Source: an uncultured Adlercreutzia sp.
GTDB taxonomy: Bacteria > Actinomycetota > Coriobacteriia > Coriobacteriales > Eggerthellaceae
DNA length: 64,000 nt
Assembly: GCA_910589165.1 (NCBI GenBank)
Contig: CAJUSP010000005.1
Location: 1-64,000, forward strand
Reading direction: 5' to 3'
Shown piece by piece: positions 33,146 to 40,913 of the stretch. Positions within the stretch are counted from its first letter, which is position 1; every line of letters starts with the position of its first letter. Under the pieces are notes generated by a model. That model saw nothing but the letters and a program-made list of their open reading frames with translations, did no database searches and was not told where the DNA came from. A program made the position numbers and the translations under genes.

Positions 33146-36100
33146 ATGCAGATCGGGAACTTGTTTGCGAAGGACATCAACCGCTCCATCAACGGGGTCA
33201 TCAAGGTGGCCCAAGACGATACGGCCTCAATGCGCCAGGAGCTTTCGGAATACGTGGTCACCAACGAGCTGCAGCGGCATTTCGCCAGCTTCTTCGACGC
33301 CTACGACCGCGCCATCGACGTGCCCACCGACAAAGTGGGCGTGTGGATATCGGGCTTCTTCGGCAGCGGCAAGTCCCACTTCCTGAAAATGCTCAGCTAC
33401 CTGCTCTCCAACAAGGAGGTTGACGGAACGCGCGCCATCGAGTTCTTCGACGGGAAGGTGGCCGACCCCATGGTGGCCAGCCGCATGCGCCGCGCCACCG
33501 AGCTAACCTGCGAGACCATCCTCTTCAACATCGACTCCAAGGGCGGCCACTGGAAGGGCGGGGCCGAGGCGAAGACGGCGCTGCTTCTGGCCTTCGCCCG
33601 CGTGTTCTACGAGCACCTCGGATTCTTCGGCGAGGATCTGCGCCTGGCCCGCATGGAGCAGTTCGTGGAGAGCCAGGGCAAAACCGACGAGTTCCGCGAG
33701 GCCTTCGCCCGCATCAACGGCGGCGACTGGCTGGCCGACCGCGCCGAGTACGTGTTCTTCGAAGACGACGTCATCGAGGTGATGCAGGAGGTGCTGGGCA
33801 TGAGCCGCGAGGCCGCCCAGCACTGGTTCGACGGCACCGAGGGCGCTACGGTGTCGCCCGACCGCCTGACCGACGAGATAGCCGCCTATGCGTCCCGCCG
33901 CGCCGAGGAATGCGGCGGTCAGTTCCGCCTGCTGTTCATGGTTGACGAGGTGGGCCAGTTCATCGGCGGCGACGTGAACCTCATGCTGAACCTGCAGACG
34001 CTGGTGGAGGACATCGGCGCGAAGTGCGGGGGCCGCGTGTGGGTGATGGTCACGAGCCAGGAGGCCATCGACGAGATCACCAAGGTGGCCGGCAACGACT
34101 TCTCGAAGATCCAGGGGCGCTTCAACACGCGCCTGTCGCTTTCGAGCTCCAGTGTGGACGAGGTCATCAAGCGCCGCGTGCTTGAGAAGACCGATGCCGC
34201 CCGCGCCATGCTGGCCGGCGAGTACGACGAGCAGTCGGCGGTGCTGAAGAACCTGTTCACCTTCGAGAACAGCCAGGGCGACCTGAAGGGCTACGCCTCG
34301 GCGGCCGACTTCGTGGAAACCTACCCCTTCGCCGACTACCAGTTCAAAATCCTGCCGAGCATCTTCGCGGAAATCCGCAAGCACGGCAACTCCGGCAAGC
34401 ACCTGTCCGGCGGCGAGCGCAGCATGCTGTCGGGCTTCCAAGAGGCCGCCCAGAAGGTGCAGGAGCGCGACAGCACGGCCCTCGTGCCCCTGTGGCGCTT
34501 CTACGACACCATGGCGCAGTTTCTGGAGCACGGCATCCGCCAGGTGATCAACCGCGCCGCCGAGGCGGCCGAGGCCGGCGAGGGCCTCACCCCCGGCGAC
34601 GTGGAGGTGCTGAAGACCCTGTACCTCATCTGCTACCTGAAGGACATCAAGCCCACGGTGGGCAACATCGCCATTCTGCTGGTGGACGACATGGGCGCCG
34701 ACAAGGTGGTCCTGCGCGAGGCCGTGGCCGGCTCGCTGGAGCGGCTCGTGCACGAGAACTACGTGGGCCGCGACGGCGACACCTACCGTTTCCTCACCGA
34801 CGAGGAGCAGGATGTGGCCCGCGAGATCGCGGCCACCCCGGTGGACATGGCCGCCATCACCGAGGAGATGATGAAGATCGTCTACGGCTCGCTGTACACC
34901 CAGCGCAAGTTCCGCAAGGGCGCCGGCGACTTCCCCTTCGACACCTTCGTGGACGACGCCCTGTACGGGGCGTCCCAGAACGGCATGCGGCTGAACGTCA
35001 TCACCGTGGCCCACGACCTGTCCGATGCCGACGACGGCACGCTGGCGCTGAAGTCCGCCAATCAGGCGCTCGTGGTGCTGCCCAGCGCCGACAGCAGCTA
35101 CTTCGACGCCCTGCGCAACGCCGCCCGCATCAGGAAGTACGTGGGCACGAAGAACGTGCAGGCGCTTCCCGAGACCACCCAGGCCATCATTGCGGGGAAA
35201 AACAAGGAGGCCGCCCGCAACAAGAAGGAGGCGGCCGAGCGCATGGAAGAGGCCATCGCCGGGGCGAGGGTGGCCGTGAACGGGCGCATGGTGGACCTGA
35301 AGGGCGCGCGCACGGCCAAGGCGGTGCTCGACGGGGCCCTGGGCGAGCTGGTGAGCTCGGTGTTCACGAAGGCCGACTATGTGACGGTGCCCGTTGAGGG
35401 GGCGGCCGACGTCGTCGCCGTGCTGGCCGGCACCGCCCAGGGGGCGCTTGCGGGCACGGGCGGCGCCAACGAGCGGGCCGCCGAGGAGATGGACACCTAC
35501 CTGGCCGTGCAGGCCGAGCGCCGCATCAACCTCACCATGGGCGACGTGCAGCGGAAGTTCCAGGCGAGCCCCTTCGGCTGGCGCGAGTACGATATCGCCG
35601 CCGTGGCGGCGCGGCTGCTGGCCGAGGGGCGCGCCCAGGCGCGCGACCGCGGCCGCACGCTGAACGTGCAGGATGCGAACGACCGCAAGCGCATCACCGA
35701 GTGCCTGACGGGCAAGGCCGCCGATAGCTTGGAGCTGCGCAAGCGGCAGTTGCCCTCGGCGGCGCTCACCAACCGCGCCCGGGCCGTGCTGCGCGACCTG
35801 CCCGATGCCGATGTCGCCCCCGACGACATCGACGGGCTCACCAGCGCCGTTGCCGGGGCCATGGAGCGCCAGGCCGACTGGTGCCGCCAGCGCCTGCAGG
35901 AAGATTACGAGCAGCGCGCCTACCCGGACCGCGCCCTGGTGGAGCGCGGGCTGGTGCTGGCCAGCGACGTGCTGAAGAGCCGCGCCGACGAAGTGGCCCT
36001 GCTGAAGGCGTTCACCGATGCCGGCGACGACCTGCTCGACTGGGCCGAGGACGCCGAGGCCGTGCGCGGCTTCTTCCCGAACCAGGCGCGCCTGTTCGAG

Positions 36101-36859
36101 GCGGCCGCGAAGCTGCAGGAGTCCATGGCCGCCGAGGCTGTGTATCTAGTGGACAGCGACGAGGCCCAAAAGGCCCTGGCCGCTATAGCCGACATTTTGG
36201 GCGCGGCGAAGCCCTACGGGCGCATCAGCGAACTGCCGGTGTTGGGCGAGACGGTGCGCCGCGCCCACGACGAGGTGGTGCGCGTCGGCCGGTCCGATTT
36301 GCTCGACCGCATGGAGGCTACCTTGGCCGAAATCCGCGACTACGCCGACGGCGCCGAGCTGCCCGCCGGCTTCATGGGCGCCATCGAGCAGGAGCTGGCC
36401 GCCAAGAAGGGCCAGGTGCACAGCGCCGGCACCCGCGCCATGCTGGACGCCTACACCACCCAGCTGGAAACCTGGGCGAAGGCGAAGCTGGCCTCCATCG
36501 ACCGCGCCGTAGAGGAGGCGCGCCAGAAGGCCGAGGCCGAGGCCGCCATGCGCAAGCGCACCGAAGAGGGCGTGACCACCCTGAAGCCCAACTATAGCCG
36601 CCCCGTCACAACAGGCGCCTCGGGGTTCCCTGCTGCGGGTACCCCCGGTTCCGCCGTAGGGGAGGGGCTCTGCCCCTCCCGCTCCACCGAGACAGCCGCC
36701 CCCGCCCCGCGCAAACCCCGCATCAAGACCATCGAGCGCCGCGACCTCTGCCGCGCCCAGCGCCTCACCAGCCCCGAGGACATCGACGCCTATGTGGCCG
36801 CCATCCGCAAGAAGCTGGAAACGGCCCTGGCCGACAGCGACACCGTCAGCATCAAATAG
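33146..36859 (+). CDS. brxC: BREX protein BrxC, large P-loop ATPase (DUF499-like)
   Basis: 1237 residues. N-terminal MQIGNLFAKDINRSINGVIKV is the family hallmark. Walker A GFFGSGKSH begins near residue 70, and the RLLFMVDEVGQFIGGDVNLMLNLQTL region near 260 is Walker B. A long helical middle and C-terminal coiled coil follow. BrxC is the AAA-like ATPase of type 1 BREX. A family B palindromic repeat is inserted in frame near residues 1168-1183 (VGEGLCPSRSTE), in a Pro/Ser-rich patch just before the conserved tail KTIERRDLCRAQRLTSPEDIDAYV. ATG 33146 has AAAGG upstream. pglX starts 9 bp after the stop. Confidence 0.95.
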   Translation: MQIGNLFAKDINRSINGVIKVAQDDTASMRQELSEYVVTNELQRHFASFFDAYDRAIDVPTDKVGVWISGFFGSGKSHFLKMLSYLLSNKEVDGTRAIEFFDGKVADPMVASRMRRATELTCETILFNIDSKGGHWKGGAEAKTALLLAFARVFYEHLGFFGEDLRLARMEQFVESQGKTDEFREAFARINGGDWLADRAEYVFFEDDVIEVMQEVLGMSREAAQHWFDGTEGATVSPDRLTDEIAAYASRRAEECGGQFRLLFMVDEVGQFIGGDVNLMLNLQTLVEDIGAKCGGRVWVMVTSQEAIDEITKVAGNDFSKIQGRFNTRLSLSSSSVDEVIKRRVLEKTDAARAMLAGEYDEQSAVLKNLFTFENSQGDLKGYASAADFVETYPFADYQFKILPSIFAEIRKHGNSGKHLSGGERSMLSGFQEAAQKVQERDSTALVPLWRFYDTMAQFLEHGIRQVINRAAEAAEAGEGLTPGDVEVLKTLYLICYLKDIKPTVGNIAILLVDDMGADKVVLREAVAGSLERLVHENYVGRDGDTYRFLTDEEQDVAREIAATPVDMAAITEEMMKIVYGSLYTQRKFRKGAGDFPFDTFVDDALYGASQNGMRLNVITVAHDLSDADDGTLALKSANQALVVLPSADSSYFDALRNAARIRKYVGTKNVQALPETTQAIIAGKNKEAARNKKEAAERMEEAIAGARVAVNGRMVDLKGARTAKAVLDGALGELVSSVFTKADYVTVPVEGAADVVAVLAGTAQGALAGTGGANERAAEEMDTYLAVQAERRINLTMGDVQRKFQASPFGWREYDIAAVAARLLAEGRAQARDRGRTLNVQDANDRKRITECLTGKAADSLELRKRQLPSAALTNRARAVLRDLPDADVAPDDIDGLTSAVAGAMERQADWCRQRLQEDYEQRAYPDRALVERGLVLASDVLKSRADEVALLKAFTDAGDDLLDWAEDAEAVRGFFPNQARLFEAAAKLQESMAAEAVYLVDSDEAQKALAAIADILGAAKPYGRISELPVLGETVRRAHDEVVRVGRSDLLDRMEATLAEIRDYADGAELPAGFMGAIEQELAAKKGQVHSAGTRAMLDAYTTQLETWAKAKLASIDRAVEEARQKAEAEAAMRKRTEEGVTTLKPNYSRPVTTGASGFPAAGTPGSAVGEGLCPSRSTETAAPAPRKPRIKTIERRDLCRAQRLTSPEDIDAYVAAIRKKLETALADSDTVSIK
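36651..36692 (+). repeat. Palindromic repeat family B, copy 3, in frame inside brxC
   Basis: CCGTAGGGGAGGGGC, loop TCT, GCCCCTCCCGCTCCACCGAG. The palindrome is 36660-36680. It is translated as VGEGLCPSRSTE, which parallels VGQGPCPCRSTE from the copy in pglX. Both genes therefore took the repeat in the same orientation and frame. Confidence 0.8.
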
Positions 36860-36868
36860 GGGAGCACC

Positions 36869-39439
36869 ATGAACGATACCGCCATCAAGAACTTCTGCAT
36901 TTGGGCTCGCCGCGATCTGATGGAGCAGGTGCGCATCCAAGCCGCCCGCTTCGGCATCCGCGAGGACGGCTACGACCCTGCCTCCGCCGACGCCATCGAG
37001 GGTCGCCTGCTCACGGCCCAGGAGAAGCGCCAGCGCGCCGACCTCATCCGGCGCTTGGGGCCCGATACGGCCCCCGGTTACGGCGACGCCTACGGGAAGC
37101 TGATCGATCAGGCGACCTACACCTGGTTCAACCGCCTGGTGGCTATCCGCTTCATGGAGCTGAACGACCGCCTGCCCAGCCATGTGCGCGTGCTGTCGGC
37201 CGAGGACGGAACCTTCCGCCCCCAGATCCTCCGCGAGGCCCTCGCTGTGGAAATCGAGGGGCTCAGCGCCGGCGAGGTGGCCGATCTCGTGGCCGCTTCT
37301 GACGACGAGGCCCTGTTCCGCTGCTTGTTCTTAGCCCAATGCCGCGAGCTGGCCGCCTGCCTGCCCGACGTGTTCGAGCCCGTGGGCGCCGCCATGGAGC
37401 TGCTGCTGCCCGAGCACCTGCTGCGCGCCGGCAGCGTCGTCGACCGCCTGGTGACCGACATCCCCGAGGACGACTGGCGCCAGGGCGTGGAAATCGTCGG
37501 CTGGATGTACCAGTACTACGTATCCGAGCGCAAAGACGAGGTGTTCGCCAGCTTCAAGAAGGGCAAGAAGGCCGAGGCCGACGCCATCGCGCCCGCCACC
37601 CAGCTGTTCACGCCCGACTGGATCGTCCAGTACCTCACCCAGAACTCCCTAGGCCGTCTGTGGCTCCAGTCGCACCCCGAAAGCCAGCTAGCCACCCAAA
37701 TGCCCTACTACATCCCCGACGACCTAGGAGCCGAGGAAGCCCCAGGTACGGACATCTCCGTAGGGCAAGGGCCATGCCCTTGCCGCTCAACAGAGGCTGC
37801 CTCCCGCCCCGTCACCCCCGAATCCCTCCGCGTCATCGACCCGGCTTGCGGCAGCGGCCACATCCTCGTCTACGCCTTCCGCCTGCTGGCCGTCATGTAC
37901 GAGGAGGCGGGCCATCCGCGCCGCGACATCCCGCGCCTCATCCTGGCGAACAACCTCACGGGCCTGGAGATCGACCCCCGCGCCGCGGCTATGGCCAGCT
38001 TCGCCCTGTCCATGGAGGCCTGCGAGCTCGACCGCCGCTACCTGCGCCGCGAGGAGCGCGCGAACCCGCGCATCATCTGCCTGAAACCAGCGGAAATCGC
38101 AGAAGAGGAGCTGGAGTACCTGCCCATGCTGGCCGCCCGCAGCAAGCTGTTGGACGCCATGGCCCACATGGGCGAGTGCGGCAGCCTCTTCGTCCCCGAG
38201 CCGGCGGACTTGGAAGCCTTGCGCGTCGCCGAGAACGAACTTGACGCCCGCGCCGCCGGCGGAGACCTCCTGGCCGCCGGCCCCCTGAAGCAGGTAAGCA
38301 GCATGATTGCCAACTGCGAGCCCTTGGCTGAAACCTACGACTGCGTCATAGCCAACCCGCCCTATATGGGCTCCTCCAACATGGACAAGTGGCTCGCCGC
38401 CTGGACAAAGAAGCACTATCCTGACAGCAAGCGAGACCTCTGCACCTGCTTCATCGAGCGAGGCTTTACCCTGACAAAGCCCGACGGCTTCATAAGCATG
38501 ATTACCGCTTCGTCGTGGATGTTCATCTCGTCGTTTGAGGCTTTTCGAGAGAAGCTGCTCGAACGTGGATCGATCATCTCCATGGTGCAGCAGTCGACTC
38601 ACGGCTATGCTGGGGTGACGGTACCCACCTGCATCTTCTCCTACCAGATCGGCGATCCGGATATTGTCGGATCCTACATCAGGCTTGAAGAATTTGATCG
38701 GCCGCAATTGCAGGAGCCTAAAACAGCAGAGGCCATCGCCAACCCAACCTGCGGCTGGTTCTACCGCCGCCACGCCAAAACCTTCAAATCCATCCCCGGC
38801 ACCCCCATAGCCTACTGGGCTGGCGATGCGATGATAGGGAGCTTTCTGCATGAAAGTCTTGATTCATTTGCGAGACAGGGAAGTCGAGTTTGCACAGGCG
38901 ATAATGCCCGTTTTATAAGAGAGTGGTTTGAAGTGAATGGGACGAATCAGGATGTTTGGGTGCCTTATCCAAAGGGTGGTGATTTTAGAAAATGGTATGG
39001 CAACACCAACCTGGTTCTTGATTGGCGAGACAACGGAAGTGCTCTCAAGTCCTTCGTCGGTGCTCAATTGGGCAACATGAGCTACTTGTTCCAACCTGGG
39101 ATAACTTGGTCCGCGATTTCCTCATCGAGGATAAGCTTTCGAGTGGTGCCTTCTGGCATGATTTGCGACCAAAAAGGGCCTTTGATGTTAGTCAATGATC
39201 GCACGTCAGAGAAATACTTTCTGGGATTGATGAACAGTGTTATTGCAGACTCGATATTAAGATGCATAGCTCCAACAATTTCATTTACCTGGGGCGATAT
39301 TGCGAGGGTGCCAATTGTTGTAGATGAGTGTTCAATCCCCGAAGTTTGTCTAAGGGTTCAATCGTGCATTCTCGTATCTCAGATCGACTGGGATTCTTTG
39401 GAAATATCTCGTGATTTCGCGCATCATCCGTTGGTGTAG
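36869..39439 (+). CDS. pglX: BREX adenine-specific DNA methyltransferase PglX, N-terminal part of a split gene
   Basis: 856 residues; intact BREX-1 PglX is about 1200. The SAM motif VIDPACGSGHIL begins near residue 322 and the catalytic NPPY (CVIANPPYMGSS) near 496, so the N6-adenine methyltransferase core is complete. Residues from about 530 to 850, the target-recognition region, are encoded by clearly AT-richer DNA than the first half. The protein ends at DWDSLEISRDFAHHPLV, where family members continue into an LKANEEELNRIF region; that region is encoded at 40914-41873. A family B repeat lies in frame near residue 296. Downstream, a Shedu-like gene starts 9 bp after the stop with its own GGAGGAGG. 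Whether the two halves assemble is inference. Confidence 0.92.
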   Translation: MNDTAIKNFCIWARRDLMEQVRIQAARFGIREDGYDPASADAIEGRLLTAQEKRQRADLIRRLGPDTAPGYGDAYGKLIDQATYTWFNRLVAIRFMELNDRLPSHVRVLSAEDGTFRPQILREALAVEIEGLSAGEVADLVAASDDEALFRCLFLAQCRELAACLPDVFEPVGAAMELLLPEHLLRAGSVVDRLVTDIPEDDWRQGVEIVGWMYQYYVSERKDEVFASFKKGKKAEADAIAPATQLFTPDWIVQYLTQNSLGRLWLQSHPESQLATQMPYYIPDDLGAEEAPGTDISVGQGPCPCRSTEAASRPVTPESLRVIDPACGSGHILVYAFRLLAVMYEEAGHPRRDIPRLILANNLTGLEIDPRAAAMASFALSMEACELDRRYLRREERANPRIICLKPAEIAEEELEYLPMLAARSKLLDAMAHMGECGSLFVPEPADLEALRVAENELDARAAGGDLLAAGPLKQVSSMIANCEPLAETYDCVIANPPYMGSSNMDKWLAAWTKKHYPDSKRDLCTCFIERGFTLTKPDGFISMITASSWMFISSFEAFREKLLERGSIISMVQQSTHGYAGVTVPTCIFSYQIGDPDIVGSYIRLEEFDRPQLQEPKTAEAIANPTCGWFYRRHAKTFKSIPGTPIAYWAGDAMIGSFLHESLDSFARQGSRVCTGDNARFIREWFEVNGTNQDVWVPYPKGGDFRKWYGNTNLVLDWRDNGSALKSFVGAQLGNMSYLFQPGITWSAISSSRISFRVVPSGMICDQKGPLMLVNDRTSEKYFLGLMNSVIADSILRCIAPTISFTWGDIARVPIVVDECSIPEVCLRVQSCILVSQIDWDSLEISRDFAHHPLV
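37755..37794 (+). repeat. Palindromic repeat family B, copy 2, in frame inside pglX
   Basis: The palindrome GGCAAGGGC, loop CAT, GCCCTTGCC spans 37763-37783. It is identical over 31 bases to the intergenic copy at 18629-18659 (opposite strand). It is translated as VGQGPCPCRSTE in a variable linker just ahead of the SAM-binding motif. Confidence 0.88.
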
Positions 39440-39448
39440 GAGGAGGGT

Positions 39449-40315
39449 ATGGCGAGTTTCAGGAAACAGTACAAGATGGCTGAGGCTGTTCCGGGTATGA
39501 TTAGCTGCGAAGAATATGAGGCTAAGCTAACGACTGAATACGATGCTCTATTGGCCGACCCTGATAGGACGGAAAGCGAATATCAGTCATTTTTCGAGAA
39601 AAACCCCTGCATGCTTCCGTGCTACGGCAATATGAATCATGGCTTAATTCATAGCTGCTTATTCTCGCAGCCAATTATAAATAACGATGCTAAGCGTCGC
39701 GTTCCAGACTTTATGTGGATAGCTTCAAACAGCTTGCAGCTCATGCCTATTTTGATAGAGATAGAGCGGCCGGCAAAGTCTGCATATAGAAAATCTGATC
39801 AAGTGCAGAATGCTTTATTTTCTCAGGCAGAGAACCAGATCCTAGAGTGGAAAACTATCCTAGAGGACAATAAGAACGATTTCTATGACCGGTATTGCAT
39901 TCCCGAACGATTGCGTGCACGAAGGTTTTCACCTCGTTTCATTCTCATTTACGGGCGACGCGAAGAGTTTGCAAGGGATCCTTTTCTAGCTCGGAAACGC
40001 GCCCAAAAGAACGATGGCGGATTGGAACTGGTCTCCTTCGACAGGCTGTGGCCCTCGAGGGATATGATGCTGTTTCCTTGCGGGAAAATGAAGAAGGGCA
40101 AGATAGGGCTCATTTCAGTTCCACCGACCCTAAAGCTCGGCCCGACAATCGCGAAAGACTTATCGCTGTGGGATGGTTTTGACGAGGTGGTCGATACCAA
40201 TGACATAATTTCGCCTGAAAGAAAAGATTTTCTAAAAACAAGGTATCGATATTGGGAAAACTTCGGAGCGTTGGCAACGGATAAAGGTGTAGTGCGGACT
40301 GGTGATTGGGAGTGA
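39449..40315 (+). CDS. Shedu-like defence nuclease (DUF4263 family)
   Basis: 288 residues. The family signature ESEYQSFFEKNPCMLP near residue 48 precedes a PD-(D/E)XK-type core: RVPDFMWIA, then MPILIEIERP, then QVQNALFSQAENQILEW with the conserved Gln residues. The usual Lys of the E-x-K triad is replaced here (E-I-E-R), so activity is uncertain. Shedu proteins are single-gene anti-phage nucleases. The DNA is markedly AT-richer than the BREX genes around it, a sign of transfer. It lies between the two pieces of pglX on the same strand, with GGAGGAGGG before the ATG, so it is probably transcribed with the BREX operon. Confidence 0.7.
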   Translation: MASFRKQYKMAEAVPGMISCEEYEAKLTTEYDALLADPDRTESEYQSFFEKNPCMLPCYGNMNHGLIHSCLFSQPIINNDAKRRVPDFMWIASNSLQLMPILIEIERPAKSAYRKSDQVQNALFSQAENQILEWKTILEDNKNDFYDRYCIPERLRARRFSPRFILIYGRREEFARDPFLARKRAQKNDGGLELVSFDRLWPSRDMMLFPCGKMKKGKIGLISVPPTLKLGPTIAKDLSLWDGFDEVVDTNDIISPERKDFLKTRYRYWENFGALATDKGVVRTGDWE

Positions 40316-40540
40316 GCGCTCTGACTAATCGTGGGCTCTTCCTAGCTGGAAGCATGACCGAGACAGTACCTCAAGACAGAAATCGCCAAAACGCATTTGA
40401 GGTCATCCTGCTGGGTTGCCCAAGAACCACTTCGTTCGCCAGCGCACTTCATACGTCGCCCTGGCGGAGGTTAGGAAGAGGGAGCCGGAGTACCCGCGTG
40501 TGCGCGGGGCCCGGCTTCCGCGATACTGTCGTGAGCTCTC
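40316..40540. other. Gap after the Shedu-like gene, no gene supported
   Basis: Mixed-composition sequence with frames open only by chance. A small CTTCC-TAGCT-GGAAG hairpin occurs near 40339-40353, without a T-run. It may be the degraded edge of the inserted cassette. Confidence 0.4.
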
Positions 40541-40569
40541 TTTACGTCGTCATTTTCCCTTGCTACAAT
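40541..40569 (+). promoter_or_regulatory. Promoter of a candidate antisense RNA
   Basis: TTTACG (40541-40546), a 17-bp spacer and TACAAT (40564-40569) on the plus strand, facing the small minus-strand peptide gene. Confidence 0.6.
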
Positions 40570-40575
40570 GTGGCC

Positions 40576-40656
40576 AGCGGATGCCCGTGTTTGGTGATGC
40601 GGGCAACGCCGTTTGTTTACCGAGCGGCCACAAGGAAACTAGTTCCTGTGGCCGCC
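40576..40656 (+). ncRNA. Candidate type I antitoxin RNA, about 80 nt
   Basis: Begins about 7 nt after the TACAAT box and ends at a strong hairpin (GCGGCCACA with TGTGGCCGC plus GGAA with TTCC, 40624-40655) followed by CCTTCGTTTC. A first stem (GCCCG...CGGGC) lies near its 5' end. It is antisense to the 3' end and 3' flank of the minus-strand peptide gene, whose stop codon falls in the loop of the terminator hairpin. This geometry resembles TxpA/RatA and BsrG-type systems. No expression data; inference from layout. Confidence 0.45.
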
Positions 40657-40764
40657 CTTCGTTTCGGGGCGCTCGCCCCGTGCTACGGACACGGCCTTGA
40701 CCATCGCCGTCGCCAATCCCACCACCGCAGTGGCAAGCGCAACAAGTTGAATAGCCAATTCCAT
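40639..40764 (-). CDS. Candidate small membrane toxin, 41 residues
   Basis: The minus-strand ATG at 40764 is preceded, 7 bp away, by AAGGAGGTGA, an almost full complement of the 16S rRNA tail and the strongest ribosome binding site seen here. The peptide has one hydrophobic helix (LAIQLVALATAVVGLATAMV) and a basic, polar tail (ARGERPETKGGHRN), like holin-like or Fst/TxpA-type toxins. It lies opposite to the BREX genes in the gap between Shedu and the pglX C-terminal piece. An extended -10 (TGGTACAAT) and an SOS-like box lie upstream. An annotator might call it a hypothetical protein; toxicity is inferred only. Confidence 0.5.
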   Translation of the reverse strand: MELAIQLVALATAVVGLATAMVKAVSVARGERPETKGGHRN

Positions 40765-40834
40765 GGGCAAATCACCTCCTTCCGTAAAAGAAGGCGCTGC
40801 CAGCACACGGGGCTTACTCCGCTGACCTTGCAAC

Positions 40835-40864
40835 ATTGTACCACATATATAAGAACAAATGTAC
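40835..40864 (-). promoter_or_regulatory. Promoter of the small peptide gene with SOS-like box
   Basis: On the minus strand GTACATTTGTTCTT (40851-40864), the same 14-mer as in the pcrA/BREX promoter region, is followed by an extended -10 TGGTACAAT (-10 hexamer 40835-40840). No good -35 is seen, which fits extended -10 use. Confidence 0.45.
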
Positions 40865-40913
40865 TTGAATACCAGGAAAACTGTGCGAGATATTCCGAAA
40901 GGAGGGCCGCTTA

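Noticed and set aside
40639..40836. Longer form of the small peptide starting at 40836
   Set aside because: The internal ATG at 40764 has a near-perfect Shine-Dalgarno and starts the hydrophobic helix. The extra 24 residues are basic and overlap the promoter region.
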